64,000 bases of DNA. Origin: a bacterium. Lineage in GTDB: Bacteria; Hinthialibacterota; Hinthialibacteria; Hinthialibacterales; Hinthialibacteraceae. The DNA is taken from the NCBI GenBank assembly GCA_016125385.1, contig WGLV01000050.1:1-64000 (forward strand), read 5' to 3'. A program made the translations under genes and the position numbers. Below the pieces are notes generated by a model, which saw nothing but the letters and a program-made list of their open reading frames with translations, was not told the origin of the DNA and did no database searches. Shown piece after piece: positions 9,301-18,609 of this stretch (positions are counted from its first letter, which is position 1; each line of letters starts with the position of its first letter).

Positions 9301-12100
9301 CATCTGCGAAGATCAGCCATGCGCCATCCAGTTTGTTCCGCGAATAACGAGGAAGCGGCGCCTGTTTCCAGGTTGGGGCATACAGCCATTGAGATACATC
9401 GGCTTCTTTTTGAGGAGCCATTTCAGGTTGAGAAACGCCGGCCGGTTTCAGAGAAACACAATGCCGGACACGTTCGAAAGCGTAGGCAGGCAGCGAGATG
9501 CGTCCACGCGATTCATGAGCATACACCGCGCGCCAATCAATCGCGGCTCCGGTAAGCCACATCGATCCGAGCGCCGTCATCAAGGTGCGCGATTCACCGA
9601 TTTCTTCGCCAGCCTGTGGCATGGATGCGACAACGGATGCGCGGTCTTTTTTTGCGGGATGGCGTTTGACCAGAGATGAAAGCGTATGACCAGGGCCCGT
9701 TTCCAGAAAGACATGCGCATCGTTCTTCAGCAGATTTGAAAGGCCATTGTCAAATCGAACCGTGTTTCGTAAATGGTTGACCCAGTAGTCCGGATCGGCG
9801 GCAAGCCGCGCATCGATCCATTCTCCCGTCAGGTTGGAGAGATAAGGGATTCCGGGTGGATTCAATGAAATCGAACACAAACGTTCACGCCATTCGGAAA
9901 GTATCGGGTCCATCATTGATGAGTGAAAAGCATGCGACGTATTCAGCCGTCGGTAATGAACCGAGCGGCTTTGCAGATCAAGTTCCAGCGCGGCGATGGC
10001 GTCACGATCTCCGGATACCACGCATGAATCAGCCGCGTTCACAGCGGCGAGTGAAACTCCGGGGGGAAGCGGTTCAAGTTCAACGTAAGGCGTGCGAATC
10101 GCCAGCATGGCGCCCGGCGCGGTCTGTTGCATTATTCGCCCACGATACGCAACCAGATCAAGCGCGTCATCAAGATCAAACACGCCCGCCAGACAGGCGG
10201 CGACGTATTCACCCAGGCTATGGCCGATCATCGCGGCGGGCTGTACGCCCCATGCCATCCATAATTTCGCAACCGCGTATTCAACAGCAAATAACGCCGG
10301 TTGAGCGAAACCGGTCTGATTGATACGGAGAGCCTGTTCTGGAAGAGCCTCCTCAGATGGGAATAGAATCTCACGTAAATCTTCACCCAATGCCGTTTGT
10401 AGACGCTCAGAACAATAATCGATCACGGATTGGAAATCCGGCTCGGTTTCATAGAGTTCCCTGCCCATACCGGGATACTGAGCCCCCTGACCGGGGAACA
10501 GAAAGACAATGGATGGATTTGAAACATCGCCGCGATTGGAGCACGCGGGATTCTCCACTCGAAGCGCTGAGACCGCTTCGTCCGCCGAACCACAAACCAC
10601 AAAACGCCGCCAGGCGAACTGCTTGCGCCCCAGAGAGAGCGTGTACGCCGCATCGGCCAAGGAAGTAGAAGGATGTTCTTCAAAGAACAGGGAGAAGTGT
10701 TGCGCGGCGGCATTCAAAGCGCTATCGGTTTTGGCTGACAATGCGATCAATTGACAGGGCCGGAGAGTGGACGTGCATTCAGGTTGAGGAGCTTCTTCAA
10801 GGACGACGTGCGCGTTCGATCCACCGATGCCGAACGCACTGACTCCCGCGCGGCGTGGAGCGTCGCCATCCAGCCACGGAGAGAGAGTCGAATTCACATA
10901 GAACGGAGACGACGAAAAATCGATCGCCGGATTCGGCGACTGATAATGCAGACTCGGCGGGATGCGCTTGTGACGAAGAGCCAGCGCGGTTTTGATCAAT
11001 CCCGCCATTCCAGCGGCGGCGTCGAGATGCCCCAGATTCGATTTGACGGATCCGATGGCGCAATACCCTCGGCGGCTGGTTTCCGTACGGAAAGCCTGCG
11101 TCAATGCGGCGATCTCAATCGGATCGCCCAACTCGGTCGCGGTGCCATGCGCTTCGATATACGTTATGGAATCGGGAGAAACTCCAGCGTTGAGTTGGGC
11201 TTCGAGAATGACTTCGGCCTGACCTTCAACGCTGGGCGCGGTATAGCCCGCCTTGTCGATTCCATCGTTGTTGATCGCGCTTCCTCTGATTACCGCGACG
11301 ATGGCGTCACGATCGCGAATCGCCTCATCGAGACGTTTGAGTATCACGGCGCCCGCGCCTCCTCCGGGTACGGTTCCACGCGCGGCGGCGTCGAAGGGGC
11401 GGCAATGGCCATCCGGAGACGATATGGCTCCCTCGCGAAACAAATAACCCTCCTGTTGAGGGAATTGCACGCTGACCGCCCCCGCCAGCGCGAGGTCTGA
11501 CTGGTAATCGAGCAGCGACTGGCAGGCCTGATGAACCGCTGTCAGCGACGTCGAGCACGCGGTCGAAACATGGACGCTGGGACCGTGAAGATCGAGTTTG
11601 TACGAAACGCGAGTGGGGATGAAATCCTTGTCGTTTCCGATAAAGACCTGAAAATGATCCACGTTACGCAATACGGTTGGATTTTTGAGGATCCCACGAA
11701 ACAGGTATGAGTTCAGCCCTCCACCCGCGAACACCCCCACGCGCATGCCGGCGTCCCGCTCGATATACCCCGCGTTTTCCAACGCCTCCCATGCGCATTC
11801 AAGAAAGAGCCGATGCTGCGGATCCATCACCTCAGCCTCGCGAGGCGAATAACCGAAAAAGGCCGCATCAAAACAATCCGCATTGGGAACCACGCCTCGC
11901 GCCTTCACATAATTCGGCTGGCGCACCAATTCAGGATCGGCGCCCGCGGCGAGGAGTTCCGCATCGGATAATTCTGATATTGACTCAACGCCCTTGCAGA
12001 GGTTCTCCCAGAAACGATCTATCGTTTCAGCGCCGGGAAATCTGCACGCCATGCCTATGATGGCGACTCCGCTGGCATCCATTCCGGTTCGATCGTTCAT
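6338..12100 (-). CDS. Hybrid PKS module 11: KS-AT-KR with embedded cMT-ACP
   Basis: 1920 residues from the ATG at 12100; a TTG at 12112 overlapping the previous stop is an alternative. KS 11-437 has Cys182 in VSTACSTSL and the EAHGTATELGDP motif, features of KS domains that accept peptidyl chains. AT 531-826 has Ser628 in GHSLG and HAFH 723-726 (malonyl). The KR is split: the nucleotide-binding half (TGGLGGIG) at about 1139-1201, a C-methyltransferase at about 1205-1590 (LEIGGGTG 1398-1405), then the catalytic half with Ser/Tyr1707 (GYCAAN) and Lys at about 1596-1760. The carrier (Ser1857, LGGDSL) is PCP-like. It should extend glycine to 4-amino-3-hydroxy-2-methylbutanoyl and pass it to the TubC_N-bearing NRPS. 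Confidence 0.97.
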   Translation of the reverse strand: MNDRTGMDASGVAIIGMACRFPGAETIDRFWENLCKGVESISELSDAELLAAGADPELVRQPNYVKARGVVPNADCFDAAFFGYSPREAEVMDPQHRLFLECAWEALENAGYIERDAGMRVGVFAGGGLNSYLFRGILKNPTVLRNVDHFQVFIGNDKDFIPTRVSYKLDLHGPSVHVSTACSTSLTAVHQACQSLLDYQSDLALAGAVSVQFPQQEGYLFREGAISSPDGHCRPFDAAARGTVPGGGAGAVILKRLDEAIRDRDAIVAVIRGSAINNDGIDKAGYTAPSVEGQAEVILEAQLNAGVSPDSITYIEAHGTATELGDPIEIAALTQAFRTETSRRGYCAIGSVKSNLGHLDAAAGMAGLIKTALALRHKRIPPSLHYQSPNPAIDFSSSPFYVNSTLSPWLDGDAPRRAGVSAFGIGGSNAHVVLEEAPQPECTSTLRPCQLIALSAKTDSALNAAAQHFSLFFEEHPSTSLADAAYTLSLGRKQFAWRRFVVCGSADEAVSALRVENPACSNRGDVSNPSIVFLFPGQGAQYPGMGRELYETEPDFQSVIDYCSERLQTALGEDLREILFPSEEALPEQALRINQTGFAQPALFAVEYAVAKLWMAWGVQPAAMIGHSLGEYVAACLAGVFDLDDALDLVAYRGRIMQQTAPGAMLAIRTPYVELEPLPPGVSLAAVNAADSCVVSGDRDAIAALELDLQSRSVHYRRLNTSHAFHSSMMDPILSEWRERLCSISLNPPGIPYLSNLTGEWIDARLAADPDYWVNHLRNTVRFDNGLSNLLKNDAHVFLETGPGHTLSSLVKRHPAKKDRASVVASMPQAGEEIGESRTLMTALGSMWLTGAAIDWRAVYAHESRGRISLPAYAFERVRHCVSLKPAGVSQPEMAPQKEADVSQWLYAPTWKQAPLPRYSRNKLDGAWLIFADETGLSDAIQSRLTGRRMVVLRQGDEFQCVSPAEFIIRPDCDDHYRRVFQSLSDESSKRCHVIHAWNVCKRTPDWRLDEWTTQRRNGYASLLCLAQALGDDPMFDEVGLIVASTGLFAVMGDEPLSPGMGGVVGAIKTIPQEYPFIQCRCVDLPVVRDLERSARRLVDECLTSVNDSLVAYRGAFRWIQTLEPAPLPLAESSPVREGGVYLITGGLGGIGLELAERFARDSKARLVLTARSEFPPRSQWPDIARASSHSASSLAPLKTLTSWRAELSSIRDRLVDEFDIQRIDRHSGLRESFNALCAACIVEYLQSIGLTISPGISFTRNEIIQRGRVIEPFDKLIDCFLSFLCGDGLLAEKEGVFVVVAKGDLSSTAQLEKLKRNHPGFAPLAELLKQCASHYREALSGEIDAISVLYPDGSRNLMAEADRRTIEHIDARVYRTLLKEFLARRLKEAPNRHWRILEIGGGTGMLTGELLPVLREANVEYHFTDIGKSFVLNAQKNARERGFDFFRFGVLDVTHDPVSQGFEEGFFDIVLAMDVIHATPDITASLANIRKLVAPGGVTALLESIHTPRWSDMIFGLAKGWWYYRDAHRRRPYSPLLELDSWEAAFRECGFDSVLTFPCGEERRMDCDSSLILAGVELIDTSSSLSVSTGVSEDVADKVQRLERILHQGADIEVIQADVSNEADVKRVIESAVQRFGPINGVIHAAGVDAKAAIQNRRADEETPEFAPKLAGAYWLNELLDSNELDFFVLCSSLSAISGGAGQIGYCAANAELDAFAHACAINSGARIISIDWDRWQSVGMARDYERWLESKTGEPLSGGMTVDQGMDVFMRIVAHAASSQIVVQMKQNAPTLAISSRRSGNAMPEAEQSQNIQPANGSEEGWSDSQALVARVFRETLGVSSVSREDDFYQLGGDSLIALQVVSRLREELAVNLSVKTVFEKPAVAALADYLDTVLWARNAADPAVVAGDDADHDEGVL
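6346..6351 (-). promoter_or_regulatory. Strong ribosome-binding site of the module 12 NRPS
   Basis: AAGGAG on the minus strand, 4 bases before the ATG at 6341. It fixes the start of the NRPS gene inside the overlap with the end of the PKS gene. Confidence 0.8.
7328..8497 (-). other. C-methyltransferase inserted within the module 11 ketoreductase
   Basis: About 390 residues interrupt the KR between its first Rossmann strands (VYLITGGLGGIG ... LVLTARSEF, ending near 8498) and the part that resumes with GADIEVIQADVSN and NGVIHAAGV from about 7315. The insert has a full SAM-methyltransferase core: LEIGGGTG, VEYHFTD, AMDVIHAT, FGLAKGWWYY. In modules 1-3 the cMT instead lies between DH or KS-linker and the structural KR, outside the catalytic KR. 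Confidence 0.85.
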
Positions 12101-12108
12101 CTTTCGCT

Positions 12109-15100
12109 TCAATCTCTCTTTCGTTGCGGACGATTCTTCTGAATGGAATCACGCCGCTTTTCAGCGCGCCGCTTCATCTCATCAAGGCGTGGCGATGGAC
12201 GGCTGGTTGATTTCGACAAATGCCGCGCCAGCGCGGCGATATTGGGATAGCGGAACAGATCCAGCACGGAGATTTCCAGATTCAACGCATCGCGAAGCCG
12301 GGTCTGTAATTCAATCAGCAGTAAGGAATGGCCGCCCTGGTCGAAGAAGTTGTCTTCCACACCGACTGATTCAACACGCAACACTTCACGCCAGATTTCA
12401 GCTAATGAACGCTCCAGTTCCGTTTGAGGAGGAACCAGAGCGGGAGAAATATGTTCTTGACGCTGAACCGGATCAGGCAGCGCGCGACGATCGACCTTGG
12501 CGTTAGGCGTCAGCGGTAATGATGGCATCGGGATGAAGAACGCGGGGACCATGTACTCAGGCAATTTGTCTCTCATGAAGGCGCGCAACTCATCGGCGGA
12601 AGCATGGGTGGTATCCTGTACAACGAAATAAGCGGCGATACGCGGATCGCCGGGGCGGATATCTCTAACCACCACCGCCGCCGCTTGTATAGCGGGGTGT
12701 TCAAGCATAACGCTCTCGATTTCGCCCAATTCGATCCGGTAGCCCCGGATTTTGACCTGATCGTCATCGCGGCCCATGAACTCAAGGCGCCCGTTTACAG
12801 TCCAACGCCCCACGTCGCCAGTCCAGTACATACGCGAACCGGGCTCACCAAATAAATCGGGAAGAAATCGGCTTGCGGTAAGATCGGGGCGGCGCCAATA
12901 GCCACTGGCCACGCCAGCGCCGGCGATATAAACCTGTCCCCAGACGCCCAGCGGTTGTTCGTTTAGATTCCGATCAAGCACATAAACGCGCGTATTCGCA
13001 ACCGGCGATCCGATTGGAACAATGGTTTCACGATTCGATGCGTTTACAGGACGCACCGATTCGACTGTAGACCAGATGGTGGTTTCAGTGGGGCCGTACA
13101 GATTCCAGAGGCGGGCGCAGCGATCGAGCAACCGATCGGCGAGTTCACGAGGCATCGCCTCGCCCCCGCACCAGGCGTTAAGTTCGGGTTCTCCATGCCA
13201 TCCACTTGCCAGCAGCATGCGCCACATAGCGGGCGTGGCTTGCATCACCGTCACACGATGAGTAGAAATCATTTCAGCCAGGCGGCGAGCGTCCGCCGTC
13301 TCTTCGCGCCGAGCCATGATGATTCGGGCGCCGACGGTCAGTGGCAGCGTTAACTCCAGTTCCGCTATATCGAATGACGGCGTCGTCACCGCGAGCAGGC
13401 GATCTTCTTCATTCAAGCCCGGTTCACGGCGCATGGATTCCATAACGTTCGCCAGCGAGGCGTGAGAAATCACGACGCCCTTTGGGCGTCCGGTCGAACC
13501 AGAGGTATACCGGATATACGCGGCGGCGCTGAGTATGGAACTCATTGCCGGGTTTTCACCGCTTGCACGGTCGATGCGAGATTTTAATTCATCCAAAACG
13601 ATAACGTTTTTTTCCTGAGCAACTCCGGGATACCGCCGATCCATCAACACAACGTCAGTGCCAGCATCGTTCAGAATCCAGTCATTGCGTTCCGCCGGCG
13701 CCCAAGGATCGACCGGGACATACGCGGCGCCGGTCTTCATCACGGCCAACCATGCGGCGGGCAACCATGTTCCGCGGTCCATCATGACGCCAACCCTTGA
13801 GCCAAAGCGGGCGCCGCCTTCAATCAAAATTCGAGTCAACCGATTCACACGGCGATTCAACTCCGCATAAGAGAGCATCTCATCGCCGCAACTGCATGCG
13901 ACGGCGTCCGGTCGGCGTTCAACCTGGCGTTCAAAGCGCCGCCATACGGGTTCATCCATCCAGCCCTCGTTTATTACTACGTCCCGGCTCGACTCCAGGC
14001 GATTCCGTTCTTCCGGTGACATACACTCAATGCGAGAAAGAGGTTGATCGGGCCCGTTAACAGCGTCACGCAAGACGGCGAGAAAGCGTTGCGCCATGAT
14101 GCAGGCGGTTTCCGCTTCCCAAAGATCGATGCTGTATTCCACCTCGCCACTGAGCGATTCACCGTCATCCGACACTGTGAAGGTCAAGTCGTATTTAGAC
14201 GACGCCGTCGCAAATCGCATTGGCGTCACGCTGACATCAGCCATTTGGAACGCGTAGGGCGGTTCGTTGATCCAGTTGAACATCACCTGAAAAACAGGAT
14301 GGTAGCCAAGGCTTCGTTCCGGTTGGATTTTCTCGACAAGCAGTTCAAAAGGCATCCGCTGCCGATCGAACGCTTCCAGCGTAACGCGGCGCACCCGCGC
14401 GATCAGGTCGCGTATCGAGGGATCGCCGGAGAGATCGACGCGTACTGGAAGCATGTTGAGAAAGGCGCCCACGACATGCTCGGTTTCGCTTCGGTCCCGA
14501 TTGGCCACTGGCGCCCCCGTAACGAGGTCGGTTTCATTCGTCAGACGAGAAAGCAGCGCATAAAACGCGGCGAGCACCGTCATATAGAGCGTGGCATTAC
14601 ATTCACGAGCGAGAAGCCGTAGATCTCGCGTCAACTCAGCGTTAATCGCGAATGGGACCGCTCCACCTCGATAGGTTTGAGCAGCGGGCCGAGGACGATC
14701 GGTTGGCAAAGCGATCAGACCGGGAGCCCCCTTCATGATCTCAAGCCAATCGTCCACCAGGCGAGTCAAGACGTTCCCGCTTAACGCTTGCTGTTGCCAG
14801 ACCGCGTAATCAGCGTACTGAAACGGGATCGCAGACCAATTCGGAGTGCGCTCTTCAGTTAACGCCTGATAGGCTTCCGCCACGTCTCTAATCAGAATTC
14901 GCGCGGACCCGGCGTCAGAAACGATGTGATGAATTACGAAATACAGTACATACTCGGCGTTTTCGATTTGAAACAGCGCGATACGGAATAGTGGACCATT
15001 TTCCAAATCGAAACGAGTGCGCGCGATTTGGGTTTCGACATCACGAAGGCGAACTTCGATCTCATGCGCAGGCAAGGTAGACAAGTCTTCACAATCAAAC

Positions 15101-18100
15101 CAGAGCCCCGGTTCGGCGATGATTTGCGCTGGGCGGTTATTCACTTGACGGAATACCGTCCGCAGGCTTTCGTGGCGCCGCATCACCAACGTAAGACTCT
15201 CACGCAACCTGCCAACATCGAGAGCCCCCTCGATCCTGGCTGCTGAAGGAATGTTGTATCCAGTGCGATCGCCTTCGAGACGGTCGAGAAACCACAAGCG
15301 GCTTTGAGTGAACGACAGTGGAATCACATCTGGGCGTTCCGCGCAAAAAGAGAGGAGTTCTTCCTCATTGCCGCGTTTATACGTGGAGATCGCCTGAGCG
15401 AGTTCTTCCAGCGTGGGATGATTGAAAAACTCCCGTATCGGGATATCCACGGAATAAACGTCTCTCACTTGAGCCGCCACGCGCGCGATCAACAATGAAT
15501 GCCCGCCCAAATCGAAGAAATTGGAACGGAGGGATATCTCTCGCAGATCAACATCCAGCACACGAGACCAGATCGCCGCGAGCATCTGCTGGCCGGGCGT
15601 TACAGGCGCGGAATATTTTTCGTCAACATCAATCCAATTCGATTCAAACGCCGCAAGCGCTCGGCGGTCAATCTTACCGCTTGACGTCATCGGCATGGAA
15701 TCGAGTACGGAAAAATGCGTGGGAACCGTCTCAACGCTCAAGCGCGCTTTAAGGAATTCCCGCAAGATGGAGGTCGAAAAACGATCGGGTTCAGTGAGGG
15801 ATATATAAGCAATCAGAACGGAGCCACGCGAATCTTCTTTCAGACAAACAGCGGCTTCACGAATCGCGGAATGCTCTTTGATCGCTGATTCGATTTCTCC
15901 CAGTTCAATGCGGCGGCCTCGAATTTTAATCTGATCATCCACGCGGCCCAGACACTCAATCAATCCATCGTAACGCACCCGCGCAAGATCGCCGGTGCGA
16001 TAAAGCCGTTCGCCGGATTGATCAGCCCATGGATTGGGGATGAAGCGTTCCGCCGTCAATGACGGCCGATTGTAATAGCCGCGTGCAAGCCCCGCTCCGG
16101 CGATACACAACTCGCCAATAGCGCCGGGTGGAAGCGGATTCAGATCATTATCAAGAATGAATACGGTGGTATTCGTTACCGGACGTCCGATGGGAACGCG
16201 TGGAGCATCACGCTCTATTTCGGTTTCCCAATAGAGCGATTCGATACAGGTTTCCGTAGGGCCGTACAGGTTAATGGGCTTAACGCCCAGCGCGGCCCGG
16301 CAACGGTTCACCAGTTCGCGGGATAACGGTTCACCGCCGCAAAATACGCGCTGGAGAGAGACGCATTCCGTAAACGAAGGTTCTTCGAGCAACATGCGCA
16401 GCAATGACGGGACGGTCTGAAGCACGGTCACGTTGTTCGAGCGAATGGTCTGAATCAGCGCGGCGGCGTCTCGATGTTCACCGGGCGGGGCGACCACCAA
16501 CGCGGCGCCGCCAAGCCAGGGAGCAAAAAATTCCCAGACCGACGCGTCAAAACCGAAGGGAGTTTTCTGTAACACACGGTCATTCGGCGTCAACGGGAAC
16601 ACGCCGTTCATCCAGCGCATGTGGTTGACAATGGCCCGATGTGGAATCATCACGCCCTTGGGGCGCCCCGTCGAACCCGAAGTAAAAATGATATAGGCGA
16701 GACGATCCGGTTGAACATCCACATCTGGATTGGAGACCGATGCTTGCTCGATTTGAGGCCATTCTTGATCGAGAGGAATAATTTGATCGCGATCAGCATC
16801 AAGGCGATCAAGCAAGGACGAATGCGTCAATATGACGGAGGGCCGCGCGTCTTCAAGCACCTGGGCGAGACGATAAGGCGGATCGCCGGGATCAAGCGGC
16901 AGCCAGGCGCCGCCCGTTTTTAATGCAGCGAGAAGCGCGACGGGCATATCAAGAGAGCGTTCCAGACATACCGCGATAACTGGTTCAGCGGGAAGACCAT
17001 TCCGCAAAAGCCCGTTCGCGAGCCGGTTCGCTCTTTCGTTCATCTCCGCGTAGGTGAGTTCCGTTTCTAAAAAACGCACAGCAACCTGATCGGGAGTGCG
17101 TTTTACTTGTTCTTCCACAAAAACGTGCAACGGAGTGGGATCATACGAATCATGGGGGCCATGAGTCAACCAAGCAGCATCCGCTCCGATACGAGACGCC
17201 AACGCGGTTTTCACCTTCGCGCCGGGGTGGTTCAGCATGGCGTCGAGCAATTCCCGGTAGTGCGCGGCGAAGCGCTCCACGCTCGATTCACGATACAACG
17301 CGCGATTGAACAGGAACTCGCCGCGATAGCCGCCCGCGCTCTCTTCGATGGATAGCGTCAGATCGAAGGGAGACATCGCGTCCTGAAGCGGTAGTGGCTC
17401 CACTTGCAGCCCCGGAAGATGAAAGGTTTTGGGCGCGGCGTTCTGCAGAATGAAATTCACCTGAAATACCGGGTGATAACGCGGGTCGCGAGATGGAGCG
17501 AGAATTTCCACCACACGCTCAAAAGGAAAATCCTGACAGGAAAAGGCATCGACGGCCACACCCCGGCACTGGTCCATCAGACGATCGAACGACATCTCCA
17601 GCTCAAAACGGAATCGCAGAGCAAGATTGTTGACGAAAAATCCAATCAATGGCTCCCACTCCGGCCGGGAACGATTTGCGACGTTCGTGCCGATCACCAG
17701 GTCGGTCATTCCTGAATAGACGTGCAATAACGCCGCGAACGGCGTCAACATCGCCATAAACGGCGTCAGGTTCTGACGCTCGCACAGCCGATGAATGGAT
17801 CGAGCGATGTTTTCATCAAGATGAAATTCAACTCGCCCGCCCTGAAACGACTGTACGGCGGGCCGGATATAATCTTCAGGAAACGTTGAAATTTCGGGGG
17901 ATCCAGCGAGTTGATTTTTCCAATACCCGGCCGCTTCAGCGAGTGAAGCCGAGTCAGAATGGCGAGATTGCCACAGCGCGTAATCGGCGTATTGCGCGGG
18001 CAATTCAAGTAAGGGGGATGGTTCATCATGTGAAAAGGCGCGGTACAACTCAGTAAACTCACGAATCAAAACGCCAAACGACCAACCATCTGAAATGATA

Positions 18101-18606
18101 TGGTGCATAGCACTGAGTAAAATATAATCTTCAGGACATGTCTGTACGAGGATGGTTTCCAGTAACGGTCCCGCCGTCAGATCGAAGGCTTTGTACACGC
18201 ATTGGCGCTGGAGTTCATTTAATCGGCTGGCCGCGTCATCCGGCCCGCACGCCGCCAAGTCGATCTGTTTAAGCGAAGCGTATTGGAATGGATGAACAAC
18301 CTGACGAGGTTCACCACCGGATTCTTCAAACGTTGTTCGCAAGATATCATGACGTCGAATAATTTCGTTATAAGACTGATTCAACGCAGTGAGATTTAAT
18401 ATGCCGCGCAGTCGAATCGCGGACGACAGGGTATACACTGAGCCGCCCGGCTCAAGACGGTCGAGAAACCACAGGCGGCGCTGAGAAAACGACAGTGGAA
18501 TATCGGCGCCGTCTTCGCGCACGGGTTGAGCCTCGGCGCTGACGTCAGCCAGCCCTTGCTCTTCAAGCAACATCCGAAACAGTTCTTCGCGCGTCGCGCC
18601 GCTCAT
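12109..18606 (-). CDS. NRPS modules 9 and 10: C-A(Gln)-T-C-A(Gly)-T
   Basis: 2165 residues, beginning 3 bases after the previous gene. A short N-terminal docking segment is followed by C 37-480 (HHIISDG 168-174), A 495-985, T 1003-1070 (Ser1037), C 1093-1530 (HHIVSDA 1226-1232), A about 1560-2030 and T about 2055-2125, with a basic Arg/Lys-rich tail. Specificity residues by eye: first A D-A-W-Q-F-G-L-I-E-K, one position from the known Gln code DAWQFGLIDK; second A D-I-L-Q-W-G-L-I-W-K, one position from the Gly code DILQLGLIWK. The module therefore probably adds L-Gln then Gly. No epimerase or N-methyltransferase is inserted. The glycine would be passed to the PKS module encoded next. Confidence 0.97.
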   Translation of the reverse strand: MSGATREELFRMLLEEQGLADVSAEAQPVREDGADIPLSFSQRRLWFLDRLEPGGSVYTLSSAIRLRGILNLTALNQSYNEIIRRHDILRTTFEESGGEPRQVVHPFQYASLKQIDLAACGPDDAASRLNELQRQCVYKAFDLTAGPLLETILVQTCPEDYILLSAMHHIISDGWSFGVLIREFTELYRAFSHDEPSPLLELPAQYADYALWQSRHSDSASLAEAAGYWKNQLAGSPEISTFPEDYIRPAVQSFQGGRVEFHLDENIARSIHRLCERQNLTPFMAMLTPFAALLHVYSGMTDLVIGTNVANRSRPEWEPLIGFFVNNLALRFRFELEMSFDRLMDQCRGVAVDAFSCQDFPFERVVEILAPSRDPRYHPVFQVNFILQNAAPKTFHLPGLQVEPLPLQDAMSPFDLTLSIEESAGGYRGEFLFNRALYRESSVERFAAHYRELLDAMLNHPGAKVKTALASRIGADAAWLTHGPHDSYDPTPLHVFVEEQVKRTPDQVAVRFLETELTYAEMNERANRLANGLLRNGLPAEPVIAVCLERSLDMPVALLAALKTGGAWLPLDPGDPPYRLAQVLEDARPSVILTHSSLLDRLDADRDQIIPLDQEWPQIEQASVSNPDVDVQPDRLAYIIFTSGSTGRPKGVMIPHRAIVNHMRWMNGVFPLTPNDRVLQKTPFGFDASVWEFFAPWLGGAALVVAPPGEHRDAAALIQTIRSNNVTVLQTVPSLLRMLLEEPSFTECVSLQRVFCGGEPLSRELVNRCRAALGVKPINLYGPTETCIESLYWETEIERDAPRVPIGRPVTNTTVFILDNDLNPLPPGAIGELCIAGAGLARGYYNRPSLTAERFIPNPWADQSGERLYRTGDLARVRYDGLIECLGRVDDQIKIRGRRIELGEIESAIKEHSAIREAAVCLKEDSRGSVLIAYISLTEPDRFSTSILREFLKARLSVETVPTHFSVLDSMPMTSSGKIDRRALAAFESNWIDVDEKYSAPVTPGQQMLAAIWSRVLDVDLREISLRSNFFDLGGHSLLIARVAAQVRDVYSVDIPIREFFNHPTLEELAQAISTYKRGNEEELLSFCAERPDVIPLSFTQSRLWFLDRLEGDRTGYNIPSAARIEGALDVGRLRESLTLVMRRHESLRTVFRQVNNRPAQIIAEPGLWFDCEDLSTLPAHEIEVRLRDVETQIARTRFDLENGPLFRIALFQIENAEYVLYFVIHHIVSDAGSARILIRDVAEAYQALTEERTPNWSAIPFQYADYAVWQQQALSGNVLTRLVDDWLEIMKGAPGLIALPTDRPRPAAQTYRGGAVPFAINAELTRDLRLLARECNATLYMTVLAAFYALLSRLTNETDLVTGAPVANRDRSETEHVVGAFLNMLPVRVDLSGDPSIRDLIARVRRVTLEAFDRQRMPFELLVEKIQPERSLGYHPVFQVMFNWINEPPYAFQMADVSVTPMRFATASSKYDLTFTVSDDGESLSGEVEYSIDLWEAETACIMAQRFLAVLRDAVNGPDQPLSRIECMSPEERNRLESSRDVVINEGWMDEPVWRRFERQVERRPDAVACSCGDEMLSYAELNRRVNRLTRILIEGGARFGSRVGVMMDRGTWLPAAWLAVMKTGAAYVPVDPWAPAERNDWILNDAGTDVVLMDRRYPGVAQEKNVIVLDELKSRIDRASGENPAMSSILSAAAYIRYTSGSTGRPKGVVISHASLANVMESMRREPGLNEEDRLLAVTTPSFDIAELELTLPLTVGARIIMARREETADARRLAEMISTHRVTVMQATPAMWRMLLASGWHGEPELNAWCGGEAMPRELADRLLDRCARLWNLYGPTETTIWSTVESVRPVNASNRETIVPIGSPVANTRVYVLDRNLNEQPLGVWGQVYIAGAGVASGYWRRPDLTASRFLPDLFGEPGSRMYWTGDVGRWTVNGRLEFMGRDDDQVKIRGYRIELGEIESVMLEHPAIQAAAVVVRDIRPGDPRIAAYFVVQDTTHASADELRAFMRDKLPEYMVPAFFIPMPSLPLTPNAKVDRRALPDPVQRQEHISPALVPPQTELERSLAEIWREVLRVESVGVEDNFFDQGGHSLLLIELQTRLRDALNLEISVLDLFRYPNIAALARHLSKSTSRPSPRLDEMKRRAEKRRDSIQKNRPQRKRD

Positions 18607-18609
18607 CAG